Of a stretch of 64,000 nucleotides of DNA, positions 37,497 through 47,000 are shown piece after piece; within the stretch, counting starts at the first letter, position 1; every line of letters starts with the position of its first letter. The stretch spans positions 1 to 64,000 of the forward strand of contig NZ_JBFEFG010000241.1 in assembly GCF_040718835.1 (NCBI RefSeq), given 5' to 3'. The stretch comes from Bremerella sp. JC817. GTDB lineage: Bacteria > Planctomycetota > Planctomycetia > Pirellulales > Pirellulaceae. The position numbers were made by a program, and so were the translations under genes. The notes beneath the pieces were generated by a model. That model saw only the letters and a program-made list of their open reading frames with translations, did not search any database and was not told where the DNA came from.

Positions 37497-39049
37497 TCTT
37501 GCCCTCCTTGAGGTGCAGTTTTCGGCCAGACGAACGTAAACGTCGCCCCTTCTTCAGGTTCAGATTCTACCCAGATCTTGCCACCAATGTTTTCGACCGC
37601 CTTTTTCACGATCGATAACCCCATGCCACTTCCCTCGACGTCGTCACGAGGTGCGAGCGTCTCGAACATCTTAAATATGCGTTCATGGAATTCGGTAGCG
37701 ATACCAGGTCCGTCATCACGTACCGAAAATTGATAAAAATAACCCTCGTCGCTACTAGATATAACTACCATGCCATCCTTGCGGTCATGATGCTTTATGG
37801 CATTCTGGATGAGATTGCGAAACACTAAATCCAGTGGTGCCATAGGCGTTTCAAGGACTGGCATTTCGGTTGCCACTTCGACTCGCAATCCTTCTGGACG
37901 CGGCAGGCTGTCGATAATGTTGTTGAGAAGTTCGGCCACATCGACCTGCACGATCGACTGACGAATCCTTCCAACACGCGAGTATTGCAACAAATCGTCC
38001 AGCAACCGCTCCAATCGCCCGATCCGCTGTTGCATCAAGTCGAGATGCCGGAGCGACTCTTCAGGGAGATTGCCTTCGTTGTCGTCACGAATCCAGGATG
38101 CGAGATTCTTTACCCCTTGCAGTGGCGATCGCAAATCGTGCGAAGCAACATAGGCGAACTCGTCGAGATCCTGGTTGGTCTTTTCCAACCGGCGAGCATG
38201 CTGCATTAACTCGTTTTCCGCATTCTTGCGTTCCGTAATGTCGACAATCGAGACAATCACATGCAGCCCCCCGGCAATCTGAGTGGGGCTTAACCCGACT
38301 TCGACCGGGAAGCAGCGCCCGTTCTTATCAATCCCTTCCAGATAACGCCCTTCGCCCATTTTGCGATTGGTGGGAACATTGAAGTAAGCATTCCGCTGCG
38401 TAACGTGGCGATCTCGCAAGCCATGCGGAATCAAGACCTCGACCGGTTTGCCGGCCAGTTCTTTATCGGTGTATCCAAACATCTCGCAGACGCGAATGTT
38501 GACCAGTTTCATCACCCCTTCCCGATCGACCACGATGATGCCATTTGGCACCGCCGAGAACACCGAGCGAAACAAGGTTGCGGTTGCGGTCCGCTCGATC
38601 ACTTGCTCTTCCAGCGATTGGTTCTGACTATAGAGGCTCGGCAAATCGAGGATACGTGGAATAAGCGGCACCAGCGCGATAACGGTTGCCCACGAGGCAA
38701 CTGCCGTGATCAACTTGATCAGTCCTGAGAATCGATAAACCGGTTCCCAGAAGATGATCGCCTCGACCAGATGACCAACACCACAAGAGACAATGAACAT
38801 CGCAAACAGAATGACTAGGGTCGGAAATGGCAGGTCACGTCTGCGAATCAAGAAGTAAGCCAGGCAAATCGGAATCGCCAGATAGGCACCGAAGATTGCA
38901 AGGTCCGAGACGATATGGAGCCAGCCGACGCCAGGTTCCTCTGCCCAAACACTTCCGCAATCCCAACGTGCTGGGAATCCATTGGTGTCGAAAAGTTGGA
39001 AGAAAAACGAACCGATTTGACTTAGAATAGAACCAACAAGATGCAACAC
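37493..39049 (-). CDS. Sensor histidine kinase with ethylene-receptor-like membrane domain, PAS, HisKA and HATPase
   Basis: 518 aa from GTG 39049, supported by AAGGAGG 10 bases upstream. Residues 45-135 form three membrane helices whose signature matches the ethylene-binding domain of plant ETR1 and cyanobacterial homologues: Asp49, Tyr56, Ile59-Pro60 in the first helix, the Cys89/His93 copper pair in SCGVGH of the second, and Lys112 in the third. A PAS domain (about 155-270) follows, then HisKA with the phospho-His in ASHDLRSPL, and HATPase with N box NLIQNAIKH and G boxes DDGPGI and GSGMGLSIV. The ligand (ethylene or other small molecule via Cu) is inferred from the motif. It heads a three-gene phosphorelay. 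Confidence 0.85.
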   Translation of the reverse strand: MLHLVGSILSQIGSFFFQLFDTNGFPARWDCGSVWAEEPGVGWLHIVSDLAIFGAYLAIPICLAYFLIRRRDLPFPTLVILFAMFIVSCGVGHLVEAIIFWEPVYRFSGLIKLITAVASWATVIALVPLIPRILDLPSLYSQNQSLEEQVIERTATATLFRSVFSAVPNGIIVVDREGVMKLVNIRVCEMFGYTDKELAGKPVEVLIPHGLRDRHVTQRNAYFNVPTNRKMGEGRYLEGIDKNGRCFPVEVGLSPTQIAGGLHVIVSIVDITERKNAENELMQHARRLEKTNQDLDEFAYVASHDLRSPLQGVKNLASWIRDDNEGNLPEESLRHLDLMQQRIGRLERLLDDLLQYSRVGRIRQSIVQVDVAELLNNIIDSLPRPEGLRVEVATEMPVLETPMAPLDLVFRNLIQNAIKHHDRKDGMVVISSSDEGYFYQFSVRDDGPGIATEFHERIFKMFETLAPRDDVEGSGMGLSIVKKAVENIGGKIWVESEPEEGATFTFVWPKTAPQGGQE

Positions 39050-39302
39050 GCCGCTACATCCTCCTTGGGTATGAGCATTGCTTCAGATCCAGAGTGTAGG
39101 ATTCGACTGGCATCTCCGCTGCGTCCCCTGCTGCCAACAGGACGACGAAGATTGGGTAGAACTGGGAAGTGCCCCACTTGCCTGCCTTATGTTGCCTGAT
39201 TTCCTGATGTGCAGCAACGTGGTTCCATCATGGAATTCACACTAAATCGAATTCTGACTTGGACTTTAACTATCGTATCGCCACGAACAGCAGGCCCCAA
39301 CC

Positions 39303-39917
39303 ATGATTCGGACTTTCTGCGCGTTTCTCCTTAGCTTCCAACTCTTCTCGCTGGCCTCGGCAGGCGAGTTCAATCCGGTACTCGATATCGGACAAGCCGT
39401 CACTCCATGGAAAGACCTGGAAGGGACCGACGGAGCGACGCACACGTGGGACGAGTTCAAAACAAAGAAGGTCTTAGTTGTGGCATTTACCTGTAATACC
39501 TGCCCGTATGCCGTGGATTACCAAGACCGCCTGAAGAAGCTCGCCTCGAAATGGAACCAAGACGACCGCGTTGCTGTGGTGGCGGTGAATTCCAACTTGA
39601 TTGATGAGGATTCACTCAAAGCGATGACCGAGCACGCCCAAAAGGCAGAATTCAACTTCCTTTACCTAAAAGACGCAAACCAAGAGTTGGGCAAAGCCTG
39701 GGGGGCCACGCGCACGCCGGAGTTCTTTGTCTTGGACGAAGATCGCAAAGTGATCTACATGGGCGCGATGGACAACGATACCAATGCCGAGAAAGCCACG
39801 ATCAACTACGTCGATCTCGCCGTCGAAGCGACCCTGGGCGGCAAGCAGCCAGAAGTTCAAGAGACCGTCGCGATCGGTTGCAACATTCGCTACAAACGCT
39901 CGCGACGTTCCCGCTAA
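39303..39917 (+). CDS. Exported thioredoxin-like (AhpC/TSA) protein
   Basis: 204 aa; residues 1-20 are a signal peptide (FCAFLLSFQLFSLASAG). Redoxin fold with the active site CNTCP (Cys-x-x-Cys at about 64-67) after VLVVAFT, then VNSNLIDEDSL, FLYLKDANQELGKAWGATRTPEFFVLD with the cis-Pro segment TRTPEFF. The basic tail NIRYKRSRRSR is unusual. It is expected to be a periplasmic peroxiredoxin-like or thiol oxidoreductase. The ATG has no clear SD. Convergent with the VOC gene, 6 bases apart. Confidence 0.88.
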   Translation: MIRTFCAFLLSFQLFSLASAGEFNPVLDIGQAVTPWKDLEGTDGATHTWDEFKTKKVLVVAFTCNTCPYAVDYQDRLKKLASKWNQDDRVAVVAVNSNLIDEDSLKAMTEHAQKAEFNFLYLKDANQELGKAWGATRTPEFFVLDEDRKVIYMGAMDNDTNAEKATINYVDLAVEATLGGKQPEVQETVAIGCNIRYKRSRRSR

Positions 39918-39923
39918 GTATCA

Positions 39924-40283
39924 CTAGTCCGGCGTGACAAACTGGAACAACTTGATCCGATTACCATCTGGATCGGCAATTGCCCACTGCAGAAAGCCCT
40001 CATCGCTCGATTCGATTTCTGCAAGAGTATCTGACAACAAAGGCACGATGTGAGCTTGAGCCGATGCCAGGTCTTCGACCTCGATGGCCAGGCTGATCGT
40101 GGAATGATTTCTCTGGTCCACATCATCGCGAGCCAGAATCGCCAGTCGCCAGCCACGTCCGACCAGCAGCGCGTATCCATCGTCGTCGCTGCGGACGGAA
40201 GACTTCATCCCCAACGCTGCCGAATACCACTGCACCATCGTTCGCCATTGCGTGGTGCGAATCTCGATCGCAAACAGTTCCAT
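39924..40283 (-). CDS. VOC-superfamily (glyoxalase/bleomycin-resistance-like) protein
   Basis: 119 aa from ATG 40283, matching the usual VOC beginning (MELFAIEIRT); the frame also has an ATG at 40310. Two beta-alpha-beta-beta-beta units: FAIEIRTTQWRTMVQWYSAALGM, then WRLAILA..., TISLAIEVEDLASAQAHI, and FLQWAIADPDGNRIKLFQ. The final DPDGN(x)I element and metal-ligand-like Glu positions are typical. The substrate is unknown. Single-gene unit between thioredoxin-like and phosphatase genes. Confidence 0.85.
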   Translation of the reverse strand: MELFAIEIRTTQWRTMVQWYSAALGMKSSVRSDDDGYALLVGRGWRLAILARDDVDQRNHSTISLAIEVEDLASAQAHIVPLLSDTLAEIESSDEGFLQWAIADPDGNRIKLFQFVTPD

Positions 40284-40357
40284 GCGTGTACCTATCGCTT
40301 CGATGCCCATTCGCCGCATTCATTGTGCGGCTCTATGAAGGTACCATTTGCCAGGCC

Positions 40358-41800
40358 TTACGTGGATGGACGCGAGAACGCCTTCTCGTAAGAAACGTTG
40401 CCATCAACATCGCACAACTGAAAGACGATTCGCGGCTGATCGTCTTCGCGATCGACTTCCACGTTTAGAAATCCACCCTGGACTTTGTGAAACTGGTGAT
40501 ACTGGGGATTGCGCCCGGGCGTTCCACCTGCGTGCGAATTGCTGGCCGCACCGACGCTGAATTCCTGAACGCCCGTTTCTGGATGGATCGAATGATATTG
40601 CCAGTGGCGATCGCCACAAATCACGAAGAAGTTGTGTGGCACGTTCTCTTGGATCCAGCTTCGTAGTTCGTCCCCTTCGTGCTGGAAGCCTGCGTTGGCG
40701 TGGTTATCGTTCTTTCCTTTTCGATCAGGCCCGACCAGTGGCGTGGGGCTAATTAGCACTTTCCAGGTCGCGTCGCTTTCGCTGACTGTTTTCTTGAACC
40801 AGGCCTTCTGCTCTTCGCCCCAGATCGTTTTGTTGGGGCCATCCGGCATCTTGTTCGGCGAACGGAAATCACGTCCATCCGTTAACCAGATTTGCAGATC
40901 TTTACCCCAGCGAAACGTTCGATACGAATCACTGCTCAGGGGTGCCTGTTGGCGAAAGATCTTCTGCCCTTCCTCAAAGGTCAGTTCGCCGTAACTTCGG
41001 CCTGGCCACGAGTCGTCGCTGAGCGTATCGTGATCGTCCTTCAGCCAATAGGCAGAAACCTTGCCGAGCGTTTCTCGCAGACGCGACAGGCTGAACATCC
41101 GCTGCCAATGCAATCGAGCCAGATCGGCCGTCGTCGCGCTCGGGGCATCATTGTCGTAGTAAACGAGATCGCCTGTCAGCGAAAGAAAGGCCGGATCCTT
41201 TTTTAGCATCGCGGGATAGATGGGATGTCCCTCTCGATGATCACGATCGGGATAGCCCTGACAGGTCATCACACAAAATCGAATCGGCGTGATGGCATCG
41301 GGCAAAGGCGCCGTGCGGAAGCTTCCTTTGATGCTGTGATGCGCTTGACCGTTATCTCTCGTGGTGCTCTCGAACCAGTATTTTGTGTCAGGCTTCAGGT
41401 CGGTCAGTGCGAACTGATAGATGAAGTCGTTTTCTTCGTCGACCGGCATCCAATCGGTTTCTTGAACATTCTTGAATTCACCTTCCGGTGCATACCTCAA
41501 TTGAATCTCACCTGCCTTGCCGGGGCATGCCCCTTCGATATCCGCCACCGGGGTCTTGAGTGCCTCTTCCGATCTGCCTCGCTTGGTGAAGACGATGCCA
41601 TCCTGGTTTCGAGAGATGTTCGCCGTTTTGCGTGTCCAGACAATAGCCGACGTCGGAGTGACTTCTCCTGTCCGCACGCCCGTCGCTTGATAGGGTGGAA
41701 TAACAAAGTTGGCGTCCGCCTTGGCCCCCACCGCCAGGGTCATGGCGGCGGCTGATGACTTGAGAAAGGCACGTCGCGAGAAAGGAATACGCCAGGTCAT
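40358..41800 (-). CDS. phoD: PhoD-family alkaline phosphatase, Tat-exported
   Basis: 480 aa from ATG 41800, chosen because it places the twin-arginine signal FSRRAFLKSSAAAMTLAVG at residues 7-25; the frame is open upstream to 41917. PhoD enzymes are Fe/Ca-dependent phosphodiesterase/phosphatases secreted folded. Seen: N-terminal Ig-like part (RTGEVTPTSAIVWTR, YQFALTDLKPDTKYWFES), metal ligands in FCVMTCQGY, LTGDLVYYDND, WLKDDHDTLSDDS, and the C-terminal FFVICGDRHWQYHSI. The divergent gene begins 211 bases away. Whether it belongs to a Pho regulon cannot be seen. Confidence 0.88.
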   Translation of the reverse strand: MTWRIPFSRRAFLKSSAAAMTLAVGAKADANFVIPPYQATGVRTGEVTPTSAIVWTRKTANISRNQDGIVFTKRGRSEEALKTPVADIEGACPGKAGEIQLRYAPEGEFKNVQETDWMPVDEENDFIYQFALTDLKPDTKYWFESTTRDNGQAHHSIKGSFRTAPLPDAITPIRFCVMTCQGYPDRDHREGHPIYPAMLKKDPAFLSLTGDLVYYDNDAPSATTADLARLHWQRMFSLSRLRETLGKVSAYWLKDDHDTLSDDSWPGRSYGELTFEEGQKIFRQQAPLSSDSYRTFRWGKDLQIWLTDGRDFRSPNKMPDGPNKTIWGEEQKAWFKKTVSESDATWKVLISPTPLVGPDRKGKNDNHANAGFQHEGDELRSWIQENVPHNFFVICGDRHWQYHSIHPETGVQEFSVGAASNSHAGGTPGRNPQYHQFHKVQGGFLNVEVDREDDQPRIVFQLCDVDGNVSYEKAFSRPST

Positions 41801-42011
41801 TGGGAACCACCGGTCTTGTACGAGGTTGGCATAGGGCAGGCAAAAACGAGGCAAGATCGAGATAAAAACAGCCACGCCAGGAACCTCGATTTCCTGGTCG
41901 CATCCTTCCCTCGACATCCCTTAAAATAGGGTGTCGCCGATTGATCGGCAACTATTTGCCGCGTCTCGTCCGCCCAGGTTGCTTTCCAGAAGTACGCAAG
42001 GAATCGTCTCG

Positions 42012-43511
42012 ATGGAAGCTGAAGCACAATCGCTCTGGCAGAAACTTTCAGAGTTCAAGTTCGACGAAGAAGGTACCACGCTGACCTTTGCTGCCCGGCT
42101 CGCTCGCGAGAATGGCTGGCGTTTAGGCTATGCCCAACGCGTCGTCGATGAATATCGCCGCTTCCTGCTGCTTTCGATGGTCGCCGGTCATGCGATCTCG
42201 CCCAGCGAAGCGGTCGATCAGGCCTGGCACCTGCATCTGACCTACACCAAAAGCTATTGGCAGAAACTGTGCGGTGAAGTTCTGCCACGGCCACTCCATC
42301 ATTGCCCAACCCTGGGTGGCGAAGTTGAAACCGAGAAATTCGAGGACTGGTACACCAAGACACTCGAGAGCTACCGGAAGTTCTTTCAGGAAGAACCGCC
42401 AGCCGATATCTGGCCACCACCTGGCAAGCAGATGGAATCGGTCGTCGATAGCCGCTGGGTCAACGCGGCCGAGTTCTTCATCATTCCTCGCAACCCGTTG
42501 AAGTGGTTCACCATGGCAATGCTGCTGGTGGTTCCCATGCTGATGGTGGGGGGCTGCGCGGCAGATGCACCAGCCGGGCTCGCTCCGCTGGATTTCAATG
42601 CAAATTCATTCCTGACGTTTTTGGCCGTCGTCGGTGGTTTCGGTTTTGTCGTGGCGATCGTCATTCGTTTTTTCTATCCAATGCATGATCCAATGATTCC
42701 GATCGATGTCGAATCGAATTCGCGGAAGGTCTACCTCAGCCAGGGCCCGCAAGGTCTGGTTCTGGCGGTCATCGCCAAGCTGATGGAACAAGGTGTCCTG
42801 AAGATGACCGAAATCCCAGCCGGTTGGCTGAAAGGCAAGACATACCAACTTACCGTCGCAGGTCCCCTGCCGGACGATGCAACTTCGCTCGATCGTTTGA
42901 TCTATGGATTGGCCCCGTCGAGCAAACCAGGTGAACTTGGCAAGTTGGTTGCGAAGGCGATTCCCTTAGCCAAAGAAGAAGGAGCATTACTGCAAGAGAT
43001 GGGGCTATTGGAACCGAATCCGTGTGAACCGTTCGTTCGCCGCTGGGTTCCTTCCCTGACCATGCTGGCAATCACTGGCCTTTGCTTCGCCAAGCTGATT
43101 GTCGGATTCGACCGAGGAAAGCCGGTTGGGATTCTGCTAATCGTCGGGCTTGCTTCAGTCGTTATGGCATTTCTATTATTCCGAAGATCATTTCGCACGC
43201 CAAAAGGAGAGGAAGTGCTCAAGTCACTCCGAACCGAGCACGCGAAACTGAGCCCAGTCGCACGCAGCTCGGATCCATTATCGGCCGACGACGTGTTCCT
43301 TGCAGCCGGGATCTTCGGACTCTCGTACCTGTCTTATGGCGAGTACAATCGTCTTCAGGAAGAGGTCAAACGATCGCAGATGAATCACGGAGGATGCGGT
43401 GCTGCGTGTGGATCGAATGGCTGCGGAGGTAGCGGCTGTGGAAGCAGCGGGTGCGGATCAAGCTGTGGCGGCGGAGGATGTGGTGGTTGTGGAGGATGCG
43501 GGGGCAGCTAA
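42012..43511 (+). CDS. TIGR04222-like membrane protein with Cys/Gly-rich C-terminal tail
   Basis: 499 aa from ATG 42012 (the frame opens at 41931). The N-terminal 110 residues resemble the glycine-rich-domain-protein-type fold (SPSEAVDQAWHLHLTYTKSYW). A membrane helix pair follows (WFTMAMLLVVPMLMVGG, FLAVVGGFGFVVAIVIRFF), then a cytoplasmic helical part (GLVLAVIAKLMEQGVLKM) typical of TIGR04222, and two more helices (about 375-420). The last 42 residues are nearly pure Cys/Gly/Ser with repeated GCG units, 12 cysteines or more. In this family the tail resembles modified peptide precursors; its role is unknown. It is followed by a CPXCG protein and a small membrane protein on the same strand. 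Confidence 0.75.
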   Translation: MEAEAQSLWQKLSEFKFDEEGTTLTFAARLARENGWRLGYAQRVVDEYRRFLLLSMVAGHAISPSEAVDQAWHLHLTYTKSYWQKLCGEVLPRPLHHCPTLGGEVETEKFEDWYTKTLESYRKFFQEEPPADIWPPPGKQMESVVDSRWVNAAEFFIIPRNPLKWFTMAMLLVVPMLMVGGCAADAPAGLAPLDFNANSFLTFLAVVGGFGFVVAIVIRFFYPMHDPMIPIDVESNSRKVYLSQGPQGLVLAVIAKLMEQGVLKMTEIPAGWLKGKTYQLTVAGPLPDDATSLDRLIYGLAPSSKPGELGKLVAKAIPLAKEEGALLQEMGLLEPNPCEPFVRRWVPSLTMLAITGLCFAKLIVGFDRGKPVGILLIVGLASVVMAFLLFRRSFRTPKGEEVLKSLRTEHAKLSPVARSSDPLSADDVFLAAGIFGLSYLSYGEYNRLQEEVKRSQMNHGGCGAACGSNGCGGSGCGSSGCGSSCGGGGCGGCGGCGGS

Positions 43512-43527
43512 TCAAGGTTTTAAGGTG

Positions 43528-43725
43528 ATGATGCAGACCGAAATCAATTACACCTGCAATGCATGTGGCGAAGAGATCGTGATACCGCTCGATGTCTCGC
43601 AAGGTCACGATCAGCAGTTTGTGGAAGACTGTCCTGTTTGTTGCCGACCCCATGTGATTCACGTGCAAGTCGACGACGACGGCGAAGCGACTGCCTGGGC
43701 CGAACCCGAGCAGGACTACGACTAA
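43528..43725 (+). CDS. CPXCG motif-containing cysteine-rich protein
   Basis: 65 aa from ATG 43528 (a second ATG at 43531), after AAGGTG at 43522-43527; the in-frame region upstream belongs to the Cys/Gly tail gene. Residues 8-13 hold CNAC and residues 33-37 hold CPVCC, a zinc-ribbon-like set of cysteines (TCNACGEE, EDCPVCCRPH), then an acidic tail. This matches the small CPXCG family. Probable zinc binding; no further role is known. Directly before the small membrane protein gene. Confidence 0.8.
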   Translation: MMQTEINYTCNACGEEIVIPLDVSQGHDQQFVEDCPVCCRPHVIHVQVDDDGEATAWAEPEQDYD

Positions 43726-43986
43726 ATGCATCATTCGATCAGCACGATCCTGACCGTACTGGCACTTCTGTTCGCGTTGATGTTCAGTTCGGTCACCTAC
43801 GTCCCTGGCCACGAATCGGAACGAGAGGTGCTGATAACCATCATGGTCGTCTTCGCCATCGTCGCGAACTTACCGAAGGTCATTGCGATGGCCTGGCCGG
43901 TGACCAAAGAAGAGCAGCCCGAGACTGCCATGAAACGAACAGAGGACGATAAGGATAACCCCTATCGCCCTCCGGAAAGTTATTAA
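43726..43986 (+). CDS. Small two-helix membrane protein with NPYRPP tail
   Basis: 86 aa. The ATG follows the previous stop with no gap. Two hydrophobic helices (ISTILTVLALLFALMFSS and VLITIMVVFAIVANLP) and a charged cytoplasmic tail ending DNPYRPPESY, a tail motif seen in small planctomycete membrane proteins. No enzyme motif. It may act with the TIGR04222-like protein of the same operon; that is inferred from position only. Confidence 0.7.
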   Translation: MHHSISTILTVLALLFALMFSSVTYVPGHESEREVLITIMVVFAIVANLPKVIAMAWPVTKEEQPETAMKRTEDDKDNPYRPPESY

Positions 43987-44001
43987 CGAGGCGTCTTGGT
44001 A

Positions 44002-47000
44002 TTAGACGTCCATCTCGACTTGCTGCGGCTTCCAGATGTCGAACAGTACGCTCAGCAGGACTGGCACCAGGAACATGGTGAAGACGGTCGACACGACCAG
44101 GCCACCCACCACCACTGCACCCAGTCCGCGGTAAAGTTCGCTACCAGAACCAGGCATCAGCACCAGCGGCAGCATACCACCGACCGAAGTCAGCGTGCTC
44201 ATCAAAATCGGACGCACACGGCTTTCGACACTCTTGGAAATCGCTTCTCGTGGCGAAAGATCGCTGACGTCTTCCCCTTCTTCGCTTCGCCCTTGCAAGA
44301 AGTTGATGGTCTGATACACGATCAAAATCGCGTTGTTCACCACCACACCCGCCAGGATCACGAAGCCGAGAATCGTTAGCACGTCCATGTTCTGAATTGG
44401 CATGTAACGATCGCCCACGCTCCACTCGTGCACCAGTGCCAGGCCTGCGAAACCACCCAGCAATGCCAACGGCACGCTCACCATGATCACCAGCGGATAG
44501 GTCCAGCTTTGGAACAGCACGACCATCAGCAAGTAAACAATCGCCAAGGCCAAAAACAACGAACTTCCCAGCGTGCCCACCCAGGTTCCGTCACCCATCA
44601 GGGCTTCACGAATCTGAGCAAGCTGACCTGCCGAACCGGCCATTTGCATCTCGACATCCGGCGAGATCGCTCCCGCTTCGCGAAGCTCGTCCACCAAGGC
44701 CTCGACACTCGTAATCGCCTCTTGCAGAGGCAACCCTGGTGGAGGTGTGAACTGCAGCGTCACGGCACGTTGACGGTCGACGTGCTTGATCTGATCGGCT
44801 GCTTCCACATGTTCGCGATCGGCCAGACTTAACAAGTCGACAACAGCCCCCCCGGGCGTGGCCAATGGCGAATTGAACATCGCGTTGGTCGGGTCGCTTT
44901 GCAAGGCTTCGTTGTTGATGATCTTCAAGTCTTTCAACTCGCCACCGACGTCGAAGGCACGTGGCAACAAAATGCCGTCTCCATTCGCCGCAACCGCATA
45001 CCCAACATCGCGACGCGTCATCTGCACATCCTGTAGACGTTCGTCATTCGGCGTGATCCGAATCTCTTGCGTCGGCAAGGCGAAGTTCGTTGGTTCCGGC
45101 GTGACCGAATATGGACCGTAGCCTTCGATCAGCTTCCCGAGCAAAGCGCCCGCCGAGCTACTCACACGATCGAGATCGTCCCCGATCAGGTCGATCTTGA
45201 TGGCCGACCCAGTGGTACCACCAGTGCGGAACAGCGGCATCTGAAAGGCGAAGTTAATCACGCCAGGGGCGTTGTCGCCACCGGCGGCTTGCGTGAAGAG
45301 CGGCAGAGTATCAACGACCTTCTGCTTATCCTTCGAGATACCAACCTGAAAAACACGCCCGTCCCAAGCCACCAGGAAGTAATGCTCCAGTGGCGGCGGC
45401 AAGACCGTTTCTTCCGAGCCTGGCATCGCGATCGGCTGACGATTGTCTTCGCCATTCCATTCGTGTCCACGAACGACCGCTTCGGCACCAAACTTGTCGC
45501 CGGCAGCTTCCCAGGCGGGCTTGATGATGGTTTCCATCCGGTTGCCGATCTCCGACAACTGATCGACGTTGTACCCGGGAGGTGGAAGGAGCATGCCAAG
45601 CACGATGTTACGGTTACCGGTCGGCAGGTAATCGAGCGGCGGCACCAGGAACCAAATCCCGACGATCGTCGCCACGCCAAAACCACCAATCACCAGCAAT
45701 CGCGTGAACCAGCTTCCGATCAACATGTAAACGGTACTGCCCACCATCGCTGGCACGTCGGTCAGCTTCATGAACATCGCCCAGACGCGTCCGCCGAACG
45801 ATTTCGGCTTGGCGTTGGGGTTCTTCATGATGGCCGATTCCGAAGCATGCTCTTGAATCGCCTTCGCTTTAAGCCACTGACCCGCCGCGGAGGGAATCAC
45901 CGTCGTCGAGACGACGTAACTCACACCCACCGCCGCCATAATCGCCAGAGCGATGTCACGGAAGAGCTGACCTGCTTGTTCTTCAATCAACAGGATCGGA
46001 AAAAACACCACCAACGTCGTCAACGTCGATGCCAACACCGCACCCGACACTTCTTGCGTGCCATCGACCGCGGCTCGTGTGGCGGACTTGCCCATTTCGA
46101 TATGACGGAAGATGTTCTCGATCACCACGATCGCATTATCGACCACCATCCCAACCGCGAACGCCATGCCGGCGAGCGAGATGATGTTCATCGAACGGCC
46201 CATCGCCACCATGATCACCACGGCCACAATGGTCGAGATAGGAATGGCGATCGCGATAATCCCGATCGTACGGAGCGATCGCAAGAACAGCAGCAACGTC
46301 GCGATGGCCAACAGGCCACCCATAATAATATTACTTTCAACCAGGGCGATGGCGTCGACCACGTAGGTGGTGGCATCGTAGGTCTGGACAAGTTCCAGCG
46401 TGCCGTTGAGCCCCAGCCGCTTCGCTTCCTGCTCGAGCACGCCACCAGGTTTATTCAGCTCGGCGACTTCCGCGTTGATGCCATCCATCGTTTCCAGCAG
46501 GTTGCCGCCACTTTCCAACATGAAGTTGAAGAACGGCATCGTCTGGCCACGGGCACGAACCCACTCGGTCAGTTCTTTGTGCCCTTCCTCGACGGTGGCA
46601 ACGTCGCGCAGATAGATCGGACCGGTCGCCTCGCGACGAATCACCAGATTCTCGACCCATTCGGCATCGCGAAAACGACCAACGCTACGGACACGAATGT
46701 CGCGTTTGCCTTCCGGCAGCTTACCACCAGAGAAGTTGCCGTTGTTGTATTGCAGTGCATTGACCAGTTCCTGGTAGGTGATCCCACGCTGGGCCAAGGC
46801 GAACGGATCGACACGAATCTGAACCTCGCGTTCACGTGCCCCGCGGATACCGACCTGCGACACGCCTGGGATACGTTCGAAGCGCGGTCGGAGGCGGCGT
46901 TCCATGAAGTCGTACAGAACCGTCGCGTCGAAGTTCGGATCGGTCGATGCCAGGCCAATCCAAGAGATATAGTCGACCGATTCCGGATCGAAATCCTCGA

